NCBI GenBank assembly: GCA_027531395.1
Contig: JAPZRO010000007.1
Location: forward strand, 124,001 to 188,000
Direction of reading: 5' to 3'
Origin: Porphyrobacter sp.
GTDB lineage: Bacteria; Pseudomonadota; Alphaproteobacteria; Sphingomonadales; Sphingomonadaceae
Length of the DNA stretch: 64,000 nucleotides
This document shows, in pieces, positions 26,239 through 34,061 of the stretch (positions are counted from its first letter, which is position 1; each line of letters starts with the position of its first letter). A program made the position numbers and the translations under genes. Below the pieces are notes generated by a model. That model was given only the letters and a program-made list of their open reading frames with translations. It was not told the DNA's origin and searched no databases.

Positions 26239-26720
26239 GCGCCCTCCTCCTCGGCCGCGCGCGCGGCGCGATCGGGGCGCGGTGAGGGCCATTCGACGAT
26301 GTGATGCTCGATCGGGCCGGCATCGGTCTCGCTCACCACCCGCCCGATCACTGAGACGCCCACCCGGCGCACCGCATCACGGTCGCCGCTGATGAGGTAA
26401 TGCCAGCTCGGCAAAGGGCGACCATCGGCGCGCAGGCGGTAGGCGCAGGTCGAGGGCAGCCAGCTGACCTGCTCGACGATCCGGAGCGTCAGGCGCAGGC
26501 AATCGGGGACGAAGGCCTTGCGGTTGCGATAGTCGCTGCACTGCGCCGTGCCGGTGTCGAGGAGGCGGCAGGCGACGTTGGTGTCGACGATCTCGCCGGT
26601 GTCGGCATCCTCGATCTTGTGCAGGCAGCAGCGCCCGCAGCCGTCGCACAGCGCCTCCCACTCGGGACGGCTGAGGTCCCGCAGGGGAAGCTCCCAGAAG
26701 CGCTCTCTCAGCTCACCCAT
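26235..26720 (-). CDS. YcgN-family cysteine-cluster protein
   Basis: This 161-residue protein has the UPF0260/YcgN pattern: FWELPLRDLSRPEWEALCDGCGRCCLHK, then ACRLLD..QCSDYRNRKAFVPDCLRL and LPSTCAYRL. The many conserved cysteines suggest an iron-sulphur or zinc site. Its start lies 13 nt inside the end of the SCO gene, and its stop overlaps the YgjP-like gene, so all three are likely cotranscribed. Function is not established for the family. Confidence 0.9.
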   Translation of the reverse strand: MGELRERFWELPLRDLSRPEWEALCDGCGRCCLHKIEDADTGEIVDTNVACRLLDTGTAQCSDYRNRKAFVPDCLRLTLRIVEQVSWLPSTCAYRLRADGRPLPSWHYLISGDRDAVRRVGVSVIGRVVSETDAGPIEHHIVEWPSPRPDRAARAAEEEGA

Positions 26721-27316
26721 TGGTCCAGTTCCGCGGCGACGGCATCGCCGCCAAGGTCGGCCGGCAGCGTCGCCAGCGGCTCGCCATCAGGGCCGAACAG
26801 ATAGACGATGCGCGTATGGTCAACCAGATAGCCGCCCCCCGCCACTGCTTCGCCCTTCCCGTAACCGACCTTGAACGCCTTGGCCGTGACGGCGATCTGT
26901 TCGGGTGTGCCGGTCAGCCCGATGATGTCGGGCGAGAAGGCGGCGGCGAATTCGCCCACCACCTGCGGCGTGTCGCGTTCGGGATCGACGGAGATGAAGA
27001 TCGGGACGATCTTCGCCGCCTTGTCGGGATCGCTCGCCTTGAGCGCCTTTAAGCCCTGCGCGACGCGGCTCATGTCGGTGGGGCAGACATCGGGGCAGAA
27101 GGCATAGCCGAAATAGACCACGCGGTACTTGCCCGCGAAATCGTCCCAGCGCACGGTCTCGCCCTTGCTGTTCGTCAGCGCGAAATCGCCCCCGATCGGC
27201 GCGCCCGCCAGCGGCGGCTCGGCCTTGGGTGCGGACGCCTCGCACCCTGCAAGTGACAGGGCAGCAGCCGCCAGAGCTGCGAGAATCCGGGGCGAAGGCT
27301 TGTTGATGCGGTTCAT
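26708..27316 (-). CDS. SCO1/SenC-family copper chaperone lipoprotein
   Basis: This 202-residue thioredoxin-fold lipoprotein has a lipobox (LAGC, Cys25) after a hydrophobic helix, the copper motif C74-x3-C78 in YAFCPDVCPT, and the distal histidine in YLVDHTRIVYLFGPDG. SCO proteins deliver copper to the CuA centre of cytochrome c oxidase or act as thiol reductases on the periplasmic side. It heads the minus-strand run SCO - YcgN - YgjP - coiled coil - ribD - ribE. No oxidase genes are in the window. Confidence 0.92.
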   Translation of the reverse strand: MNRINKPSPRILAALAAAALSLAGCEASAPKAEPPLAGAPIGGDFALTNSKGETVRWDDFAGKYRVVYFGYAFCPDVCPTDMSRVAQGLKALKASDPDKAAKIVPIFISVDPERDTPQVVGEFAAAFSPDIIGLTGTPEQIAVTAKAFKVGYGKGEAVAGGGYLVDHTRIVYLFGPDGEPLATLPADLGGDAVAAELDQWVS

Positions 27317-27386
27317 GGTCTGCTAACCGGGTCTTTGCGAGAGGCTCGCCGCGCGCTTAGCCGCGCAGGAGCGAGTGTGACAGGGA

Positions 27387-28040
27387 ATGCGAAAGGATCA
27401 AACCGTGACCCTCGATGTTTTGCGCAAGTTAGGGGCTCGGGCGTGGATTGCCAGCGCCTTTGCACTTGCGGTCGTGCTGGCACCCCCGGCGGCGGCGCAG
27501 TTCCAGTCGGAAGGCTACAAGTTCCTCGAAGCGGTCAAGGATCGCGACGGCGACGTCGCCACCGACATGCTCAACAAGCCCGGCACGCAGGTGGTCAACA
27601 CCCGCGACATCACCAGCGGCGACACCGGCCTGCATCTGGTGGTGCAGCGCCGCGACGTGCTGTGGATCCGCTTCCTGCTCCAGCGCGGGGCCGATCCCAA
27701 CATCCGCAACAAGAAGGGCATCACCCCGCTCCAGCTCGCCACATCGATGGGCTTCACCGACGGGGTCGAGGCGCTGATCAAGGGCGGCGCGAACGTCAAT
27801 GTCGGCGACCAGACCGGCGAGACCCCGCTGATCGCGGCGGTCCACCAGCGCAACCCCGAACTCGTCCGCGTGCTGCTGGCGCAGGGCGCAGATCCCGATC
27901 ACAACGACAATTCGGGCCGCTCGGCGCGCCAGTACATGGAGCTGATGAGCGGCAACAGCCTGATGAAGCAGATCTTCCAGGAGGCCGACGACAAGCGCGC
28001 CGGCAAGGAACCAAAGCGCCAGTACGGGCCTTCTTTCTGA
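27387..28040 (+). CDS. Secreted ankyrin-repeat protein
   Basis: This 217-residue protein has an N-terminal signal sequence (residues about 12-38, ending APPAAAQ) and four ankyrin-type repeats, e.g. TGLHLVVQRRDVLWIRFLLQRGADPNIRNKKG, TPLQLATSMGFTDGVEALIKGGANVNVGDQTG and TPLIAAVHQRNPELVRVLLAQGADPDHNDNSG. It is likely a periplasmic protein-binding module. It is followed one base later by the COQ9 gene. The partner is unknown. Confidence 0.85.
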   Translation: MRKDQTVTLDVLRKLGARAWIASAFALAVVLAPPAAAQFQSEGYKFLEAVKDRDGDVATDMLNKPGTQVVNTRDITSGDTGLHLVVQRRDVLWIRFLLQRGADPNIRNKKGITPLQLATSMGFTDGVEALIKGGANVNVGDQTGETPLIAAVHQRNPELVRVLLAQGADPDHNDNSGRSARQYMELMSGNSLMKQIFQEADDKRAGKEPKRQYGPSF

Positions 28041-28041
28041 C

Positions 28042-28728
28042 ATGGACACCATGACACCCGATTTCGCCGACATGACGCTGGACGAGCTCAAGGTCGCGCT
28101 CGCCCCCGACATTGCCGCATCCGCCATCTTCGACGGCTGGAACGAGACCGCGCTCAATGCCGCCGCCGAAATGGCCGGCTGCGATCCCGATGTCGCGCGG
28201 CTCGCCTTCCAGAGCGAGGGCAAGGGCGGCCTGCCGATGGCGATGATCGAGGCATGGATCACCTCGGTCGATCAGGCGATGGAGGCCGAATGGCCGGCCG
28301 AACGGCTCGCCACCCTCAAGATCCGCGAGCGCATCCGCACGCTGGTCGCCTTCCGGCTCGATGCGGTGGCCGATATCGACGAGGCGGTGCGCCGGGCGCT
28401 GGCGGTGATGGCCCAGCCGCAGAACGCTGCGCGCGCATTGAAGCTCGGCTGGCGCTCGGCCGACATCATGTGGCGGCTCGCGGGCGACACCGCGACCGAT
28501 TACAACCACTACACCAAGCGCGCGATCCTCGCGGGCATCTACAGCGCCACTCTGGCGGTGTTCGTCAATGACGAGAGCGAGGGCAAGGCCGACACCCACG
28601 CCTTCCTCGAGCGCCGGATCGACGGGGTGATGAAGTTCGAGAAGGCCAAGGCGCAGTTCCTCGGCAAGGACCGCGAACTGCCGAGCCTGACGCGCTTCCT
28701 CGGGCGGCTGCGCTACCCGGCGCGATAA
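28042..28728 (+). CDS. COQ9-family ubiquinone biosynthesis protein
   Basis: This 228-residue protein shows the COQ9 hallmark GWRSADIMWRLAGDTATDYNHYTKRAILAGIYSATLAVFVND after a TetR-like N-terminal half (MTLDELKVALAPDIAASAIFDGWNETALNAAAEMAG). In eukaryotes COQ9 is a lipid-binding partner of COQ7; alphaproteobacteria carry the bacterial ancestor. It lacks a DNA-binding helix-turn-helix. UbiB and UbiE are encoded elsewhere in this window. Confidence 0.9.
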   Translation: MDTMTPDFADMTLDELKVALAPDIAASAIFDGWNETALNAAAEMAGCDPDVARLAFQSEGKGGLPMAMIEAWITSVDQAMEAEWPAERLATLKIRERIRTLVAFRLDAVADIDEAVRRALAVMAQPQNAARALKLGWRSADIMWRLAGDTATDYNHYTKRAILAGIYSATLAVFVNDESEGKADTHAFLERRIDGVMKFEKAKAQFLGKDRELPSLTRFLGRLRYPAR

Positions 28729-28860
28729 GCGCATCCGAACTGGTGGATTATACCGGGCGTGCGCCTCGCGCTGCCGCCCAACCTTGCCTATTGCCTGTCA
28801 CAGATTCGCAAGCCATCTTGACGCTTGCGGGGTCAAGACATTGACGGGAAGGGTATTTCG

Positions 28861-29406
28861 ATGGCGGGTTCGCTCAACAAGGTCATGCTGATCGGCAATC
28901 TCGGCGCCGATCCGGAAGTCCGCAGCTTCCAGAACGGCGGCAAGGTCTGCAACCTGCGCATCGCCACCACCGAAAGCTGGAAGGACCGCAACACCGGCGA
29001 AAAGCAGGAGCGGACCGAGTGGCACACCGTGGCGATCTTCAACGAAGGTCTCGCGGGCGTGGCCGAGCGGTTCCTCAAGAAGGGCTCCAAGGTCTACATC
29101 GAAGGCCAGCTCCAGACCCGCAAGTGGCAGGACCAGAACGGCAATGACCGCTATTCGACCGAAGTCGTGCTGCGCGGCCCCAATTCGGTGATGACCATGC
29201 TCGACGGCGCCGGTGGCGGTGGCGGCATGGGTGGCGGCGGCGGTGCCCGCTCGGGCGGCTTCGGGGGCGGGAGCGGCGGCGGCAGCTATGGCGGCGGCGC
29301 GGGCGCTGGCGGCGGCGGCTGGGATCAGGGCGGCGGCGCGTCGGGCGGCATGGGCGGCGGCGGTGGCGGCGGCTACGACGATCTCGACGACGACATTCCG
29401 TTTTGA
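28861..29406 (+). CDS. ssb: Single-stranded DNA-binding protein
   Basis: This 181-residue protein has the OB fold ([21 protein letters not shown]...[24 protein letters not shown]...[17 protein letters not shown]) to about residue 112, a Gly-rich linker of about 55 residues, and the acidic tip DDLDDDIPF that docks partner proteins. The ATG at 28861 is fixed by the family N-terminus. An inverted repeat cttgac...gtcaag precedes it (28817-28837). It is cytoplasmic and needed for replication and repair. Confidence 0.96.
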   Translation: MAGSLNKVMLIGNLGADPEVRSFQNGGKVCNLRIATTESWKDRNTGEKQERTEWHTVAIFNEGLAGVAERFLKKGSKVYIEGQLQTRKWQDQNGNDRYSTEVVLRGPNSVMTMLDGAGGGGGMGGGGGARSGGFGGGSGGGSYGGGAGAGGGGWDQGGGASGGMGGGGGGGYDDLDDDIPF

Positions 29407-29467
29407 CACAGACACTTGTCGCGGGCTAGGCTCGCCCTGACCGGACACAGCTGGTCGGGGAGAGACC

Positions 29468-30634
29468 ATGCTTGCACGATTTTCCACGCTCGGCCTCGCG
29501 ATAGCGGGTTCGGCCCTGTCCGGTCCTGCTCTGGCGGCGCAGGCCACACCTGCACCCACTCTCCCGATCCGCATCGCCCCGCCCTCAGGTGAGCCGCGCG
29601 AATGGAATGTGCTCGCCTGGCAGGTGTCGGATGTGACATGCGACGGGGGTATCCGCGTCGCCCCTGCCCGTCTCGTGGCGCCGGAACCGCAATTGCAGAC
29701 GCGGATCACATTAGACGCGGACGAACCCCAGACGGTTGTCATCAACTTCGCTGTCGATGCCGAGGGCCGGGCGTACGACATCTCCAGCAAGACCGAGCCG
29801 CGCTTGCGTTTGAGATCCCGCGATCTTGCGCCTGCGCTGCGTGCCAGCCGCTTCGCCGTCGACACGCCGCAGACCGGCTGCACCATTAGCTACACCCCCC
29901 GGTTGGAACGCATGGCCGAAGCGCCGGCGGAGACCGTCGCCCGGCTCGGCGTAGGCCAGCGGCTGCGTATGCCCAAGGAAGCGTGGGAGCGGATCGCGTC
30001 GGGCGACTGCCGCAACACCCCCCGCGTCGCGCCGCTCACCCGCAGCTACCCCGATTTCCGCGAGCTCACCCGGCGCGAGGGCGAGCGTCAATGGACCTAT
30101 GTCACCTATGATCTCGATGCCGAGGGCGTGCCGGTGAACCTCGCCGTCCCGCTGACCTCAGGCTATGCCGAACTCGACGCCGCAGCGCGTGAAGCCGTGG
30201 CCGCCGGGCGCTATGCCGGGGGCCCGCGCACCGGCTGCGTGCAGGCGTGGTGGACCGGACCGGAGATCGTCCCCGCCCCGCCGATCCCGCCCAAATCCGA
30301 GACCGAGGGCAATCCGGCCTGCGAAATCAAGGACCGCTGGGAAAAAGAGCCGCGCCTTACTTTCCCGCTCAACTACCAGCAGCGCGCGATCGAAGGCTGG
30401 GCGATCCTGCGCTACGATGTTGCGCCGTGGGGCGATATCGGCGCGATCGAGGTGCTGGCCGCCCAGCCCAGCGCCGAATTCGGCGAGGCGGCGGTCAACG
30501 TCATCCGGCAGGCGCGGTTCAAGCCGCAGGAGAGCGGGCTCAAGGGCTGCGTCGATCGGGTGATCTTCCGCATCCGCGCCGATGAGCGCGAGATGCAGGA
30601 GGCCGGTGCCGAAATGGGGGCAATTACCGATTGA
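29468..30634 (+). CDS. Secreted protein with TonB C-terminal-like domains
   Basis: This 388-residue protein has a signal peptide (1-24, ending PALAA). It appears to contain two or three related segments: VVINFAVDAEGRAYDISSKTEP..LAPALRASRF, VTYDLDAEGVPVNLAVPLTSGYAELDAAAREAVAAGRY, and WAILRYDVAPWGDIGAIEVLAAQPSAEFGEAAVNVIRQARFKP. Each resembles the TonB/TolA C-terminal fold found in energy-transducer-like proteins. No membrane anchor of the ExbB-coupled type remains, so it is more likely a soluble periplasmic or outer-membrane-associated protein than a working TonB. Confidence 0.72.
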   Translation: MLARFSTLGLAIAGSALSGPALAAQATPAPTLPIRIAPPSGEPREWNVLAWQVSDVTCDGGIRVAPARLVAPEPQLQTRITLDADEPQTVVINFAVDAEGRAYDISSKTEPRLRLRSRDLAPALRASRFAVDTPQTGCTISYTPRLERMAEAPAETVARLGVGQRLRMPKEAWERIASGDCRNTPRVAPLTRSYPDFRELTRREGERQWTYVTYDLDAEGVPVNLAVPLTSGYAELDAAAREAVAAGRYAGGPRTGCVQAWWTGPEIVPAPPIPPKSETEGNPACEIKDRWEKEPRLTFPLNYQQRAIEGWAILRYDVAPWGDIGAIEVLAAQPSAEFGEAAVNVIRQARFKPQESGLKGCVDRVIFRIRADEREMQEAGAEMGAITD

Positions 30635-30647
30635 CCCTCTCGCGAGC

Positions 30648-32294
30648 TCAGAACGACTGGCTGACTCTCACATTGATGCGCGGGCTGCGGTCATCGGTGT
30701 CGTAGCGCGGCTCGGTCAGAGGCACGGCGACTTCGAGATCGAGATCGAGCGTGCGCGTCACGTCGGCGCGCAAGCCCCCGCCCCCAGAGGCCAGCGAAGT
30801 GCTCCCCCCGCCCCCGGCAAGGTTCGTCACCACCCCACCATCGGCGAAGGCATAGAGCTGGAGATGCTCGAACGCGCCAAGCGCGCGCGGCCAGTCGTAG
30901 CGCAGCTCGCCCACCCCGGCGGCGCCCTGATCGCCGATCGCCTGCCCGAAATCATAGCCGCGCAGGAAGGCATTGCCGCCGAGCACAAAGTTCTCGCCGA
31001 CCAGCAGCGGATCGGTCGAAAGCTGGCCGCTCGCCGCCAGCGAAAGGCTCACCCGTGCCGCCAGCGCGCGCCGCCAGTTCAGCCACCAAGAGACGGTGGT
31101 GAAGCCGGGTCCGGCATCGGGCCGCGAGGCGAGCGGATCGCCGAGCGCCGTCGCGCCGAAAATGTCGAGCCCCTGGCTCACGGTGGCGCGCCCCTGCAAG
31201 GTGCCGCCTGCCAGCGGGCCAAAACCGTAGAAGCCCAGCCGCGCGAGCGCGATCCGGTCGTGCCGCGCGAGGGTGCCGAAGCTGTCCTGCCGCAGGTCCT
31301 GCAGCTCCGCGCTCGCTTCCAGCCACAGGCTGCGGCGCTGGGTGCGCAGCAGCGGATGGCGCATCCGCACCCCGCCCTGCCACGATTGCCCCAGCAGCTC
31401 GCGCGCCGCGAGATAGGCGCCCGGCTCGGTGCGCGACCATGAGCCGAAACCGCCGAGCAGCGTGCCGGCATCATTCACCACCACACTGTATCTCGCACTG
31501 AAGAAGGCCAGTTCGTCGGGATCGAGCGGCGTCGTCGAGAAGCTGAGATCGACCTGGTCGCGCGGGGAGATCAGGCCATTGGCATCAAGGTCGATCCGCG
31601 CCCGCAGCGGCCCGACCGGTTTGGTGCCGTCACTCGCCAGCAGCACCGAGCCGCCGACATCCTCGCGCCGCGCATCGACCACCAGAATGCGGCGGCCGCC
31701 ATCGCGTTCGAAGCGGGTCTTGCGGATCCACACGCCGGAAAGGTCGTCGGCCAGCAACACTTCGCGCTGGAGCGCGGCAATGGTGAGCGGGCGGATGGCG
31801 AGCAGGCGTTCGAGCTGGCGGCGGACGGCGGGATCATCGGTGCCTTCGATGCGGATCGCGTCGATCCCGCCCTCGTCCACCCGCACCCGCAGCACCCCGC
31901 CCTCGAGCGCCTGCTCGGGGATCAGGGCCGTGGCGAGCACATAGCCCTGCGCGCGGGCATGATTGACGATCGCATCGGTCAATCTGCGTAGTTCGGCGCG
32001 GTCGAGCGTACGGCCGGCAAAGGGTTCGATCACGGCGGCGAAATCGCCCCGGTCGAGCGCCACCAGCCCGTCGATCACGATCGCACCGACCGCCAGATCG
32101 GCGCCCTCGCGGGTGCTGGCCGGCATGTCGAGCACCGGTTGAATCTCGATTCGCACCGCCTCCTCGACCTCGACCATCGGCCGTTCACGTTCGACCTGCT
32201 GGGCGGGATTGGTGCGGTCGAGCGCATCCTGCGCCGCCAGTCCGTGACTGGCAAGCAAGACCTGACACGAAATGAGGCCCTTAACCGAACGCAA
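30648..32294 (-). CDS. TpsB-type outer-membrane transporter (ShlB/FhaC/HecB family)
   Basis: This 548-residue protein has a signal-like N-terminus, a POTRA region (about 95-165: GRTLDRAELRRLTDAIVNHARAQGY..ALIPEQ and GGVLRVRVDEGGIDAIRIEG), and a C-terminal barrel with the lid-loop motif GGNAFLRGYDFG, ending in Phe. This is the architecture of two-partner-secretion pores. The first codon is TTG at 32294, with aggggg 10-15 nt before it; the exact start is uncertain. It is divergent from the FecR-domain gene (138 bp between). No protein in the window carries a recognisable TPS secretion domain, so the partner is missing or atypical. Confidence 0.85.
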   Translation of the reverse strand: MRSVKGLISCQVLLASHGLAAQDALDRTNPAQQVERERPMVEVEEAVRIEIQPVLDMPASTREGADLAVGAIVIDGLVALDRGDFAAVIEPFAGRTLDRAELRRLTDAIVNHARAQGYVLATALIPEQALEGGVLRVRVDEGGIDAIRIEGTDDPAVRRQLERLLAIRPLTIAALQREVLLADDLSGVWIRKTRFERDGGRRILVVDARREDVGGSVLLASDGTKPVGPLRARIDLDANGLISPRDQVDLSFSTTPLDPDELAFFSARYSVVVNDAGTLLGGFGSWSRTEPGAYLAARELLGQSWQGGVRMRHPLLRTQRRSLWLEASAELQDLRQDSFGTLARHDRIALARLGFYGFGPLAGGTLQGRATVSQGLDIFGATALGDPLASRPDAGPGFTTVSWWLNWRRALAARVSLSLAASGQLSTDPLLVGENFVLGGNAFLRGYDFGQAIGDQGAAGVGELRYDWPRALGAFEHLQLYAFADGGVVTNLAGGGGSTSLASGGGGLRADVTRTLDLDLEVAVPLTEPRYDTDDRSPRINVRVSQSF

Positions 32295-32432
32295 GACCTA
32301 CAAACCCCCTAAAGAAGCGCTCTCGGCCTACGATCGAAAGGTTAATCAATCGGAATTTTAAGACCTCATTTACCAGTCTTCTAAACGGGGCTGGAGCGGG
32401 TGCGGGCCTATCAAGCAGGCAAGGAGACTGCC

Positions 32433-34046
32433 ATGCGTATGCTCGCCCGCCTGTTCCTGCCCCTGATCCTACTGCTGTTCAGCGGCGTGCCTGCGCTCGC
32501 CCAGAACGGGGCCTGGACCATCAGCGAAACCAAGGGAACCGTGATCGTCATCGACGCGCGCGGCCAGCGACCTGCCACGGGCGGGCTCCAGCTCAGCGCA
32601 GGCGCGACCGTGCGCACCCAGGCGAAATCCTCGGCAGTGCTCGTGCGCGGGCGCGAGTTCGTGACGCTGCGCCAGAACGCGCAGATCCGCATCCCGGAGG
32701 CGGCGCGCAGCCGTTCGATCATGCAGATCATCCAGGACTACGGCAGCGCGATGTTCAACATCGGCAAGCAGGCCGATCCGCATTTCGGGGTCGAGACGCC
32801 CTATCTCGCGGCGGTCGTGAAGGGCACCACCTTCATCATCACGGTCGGTTCGGACGGAGCGACCTTGCAGGTGACCGAGGGTGCGGTGGAGACCGCGACC
32901 CGCGATGGCGGTGCGCGCGAACTGGTGCTGCCGGGCGCGGTGGCGATGGTAGCGGCGGGCGATCCGATGCGGCTGGTGCTCGAAGGCGAGACCCGCAAGG
33001 TGATCGATTCCCCGGCGCGTCCGGCGACGGTCGGCGCGGCGGCAGCGTCGCCCGCAGCAGCGCAGGGGCCGGGAGCGACGCAGGCGCGCAGCCCGGTGGC
33101 GGAGAACGCCGTCCAGCGCCTCGCCGAACCGATCGCCAGCACCCCGGCCGATCTCGGCCGCCTGTCGGGCGGCTTCGTATCGGGCGAGGTAGCGGTGGTC
33201 ACCGCCACGGTCGTCGCCGAGAACACCACGCGCAGGAGCGGCGGCACTGGTGGCGGCAGCAATGGCAACGGTTCCGGCAACGGGAACACCGGCGGTAATG
33301 GAACCGGCGGCACAGGCAGCAGCGGCGGCTCTGGCAGCAGTGGCTCTAGCAATGGTTCCGGCAGCGGTAGTGCTGGCGGCAGTGGAGGCGGATCCGGCAG
33401 CGGCAACGGCTCGGGCGGCGACGCAGGCACTGGCAATGGCGGCTCGGGCAATGGTGGCGATAACGGTTCCGGAAACGGGAGCGGCAACGGCTCGGGCAAC
33501 GACAATGGCTCCGGCAGCGGCAATGGCTCCGGCAACGGCGGATCGGGCGGCGACGGCGGGAACGGGAACGGCAACGGCGGTGACAACGGCACCGGGAACG
33601 GCAACGGTGGCGGCAACGGCACCGGTGGCGACGGCGGGACCGGAAACGGCAACGGCGGCGGCAACGGCTCGGGTGGCGACGACGGCACCGGGAACGGCAA
33701 CGGTGGCGGCAACGGTGGCGGTGGCGACGACGGTACCGGCAATGGCAACGGCGGTGGCAACGGCTCGGGTGGCGATGACGGCACCGGGAACGGCAACGGT
33801 GGCGACGGCACCGGGAACGGCAACGGCGGTGGCAATGGCGGCAATGGCGGCAATGGCGGCAATGGCCAGGGCCAGCGCGGCGGACCTGGCGACGGCAAGT
33901 TCGATATCTCCGGTCGGGACAAGGCGTTCGATCACGGCTTCGACCCGGTCCCGGCCCGCATCGCGGACCCCCGCTTGGGCGAAACCGCTGCCTATGCGAC
34001 CGCCGGGCGCGTCGAGGTCTACGAACACGCCGGACAACCCCGCTAG
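32433..34046 (+). CDS. FecR-domain secreted protein with Gly/Asn/Ser repeat tail
   Basis: This 537-residue protein has a signal peptide (ending PALAQ), a FecR-like beta domain (about 25-190: GTVIVIDARG, LSAGATVRTQAKSSAVLVRGREFVTLRQNAQIRI, FGVETPYLAAVVKGTTFIITV), a Pro/Ala linker, then more than 200 residues made almost only of Gly, Asn, Ser, Thr and Asp, and a short conserved end. The ATG at 32433 has the ribosome site aaggag (32421-32426). The tail is not RTX: the GGxGxDxux spacing is absent. It is followed 15 nt later by the CHASE2-EAL gene. Confidence 0.8.
   Translation: MRMLARLFLPLILLLFSGVPALAQNGAWTISETKGTVIVIDARGQRPATGGLQLSAGATVRTQAKSSAVLVRGREFVTLRQNAQIRIPEAARSRSIMQIIQDYGSAMFNIGKQADPHFGVETPYLAAVVKGTTFIITVGSDGATLQVTEGAVETATRDGGARELVLPGAVAMVAAGDPMRLVLEGETRKVIDSPARPATVGAAAASPAAAQGPGATQARSPVAENAVQRLAEPIASTPADLGRLSGGFVSGEVAVVTATVVAENTTRRSGGTGGGSNGNGSGNGNTGGNGTGGTGSSGGSGSSGSSNGSGSGSAGGSGGGSGSGNGSGGDAGTGNGGSGNGGDNGSGNGSGNGSGNDNGSGSGNGSGNGGSGGDGGNGNGNGGDNGTGNGNGGGNGTGGDGGTGNGNGGGNGSGGDDGTGNGNGGGNGGGGDDGTGNGNGGGNGSGGDDGTGNGNGGDGTGNGNGGGNGGNGGNGGNGQGQRGGPGDGKFDISGRDKAFDHGFDPVPARIADPRLGETAAYATAGRVEVYEHAGQPR
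33606..33824 (+). repeat. In-frame 48-bp tandem repeat (16 residues x 4, plus a partial)
   Basis: Four consecutive 48-bp units (33606, 33654, 33702, 33750) encode GGGNG(T/S/G)GGD(G/D)GTGNGN, followed by a 27-bp shortened unit. Looser versions of the same motif extend from about 33240 to 33885. Units differ mostly at silent or Ser/Gly/Thr positions, as expected for a repeat that expands and contracts by slippage. Confidence 0.8.
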
Positions 34047-34061
34047 GCGGCAGCAGCGCGC

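Noticed and set aside
33606-33824. RTX calcium-binding repeats
   Set aside because: The nonapeptide GGxGxDxux is absent; units are 16 residues of Gly/Asn/Ser/Asp.
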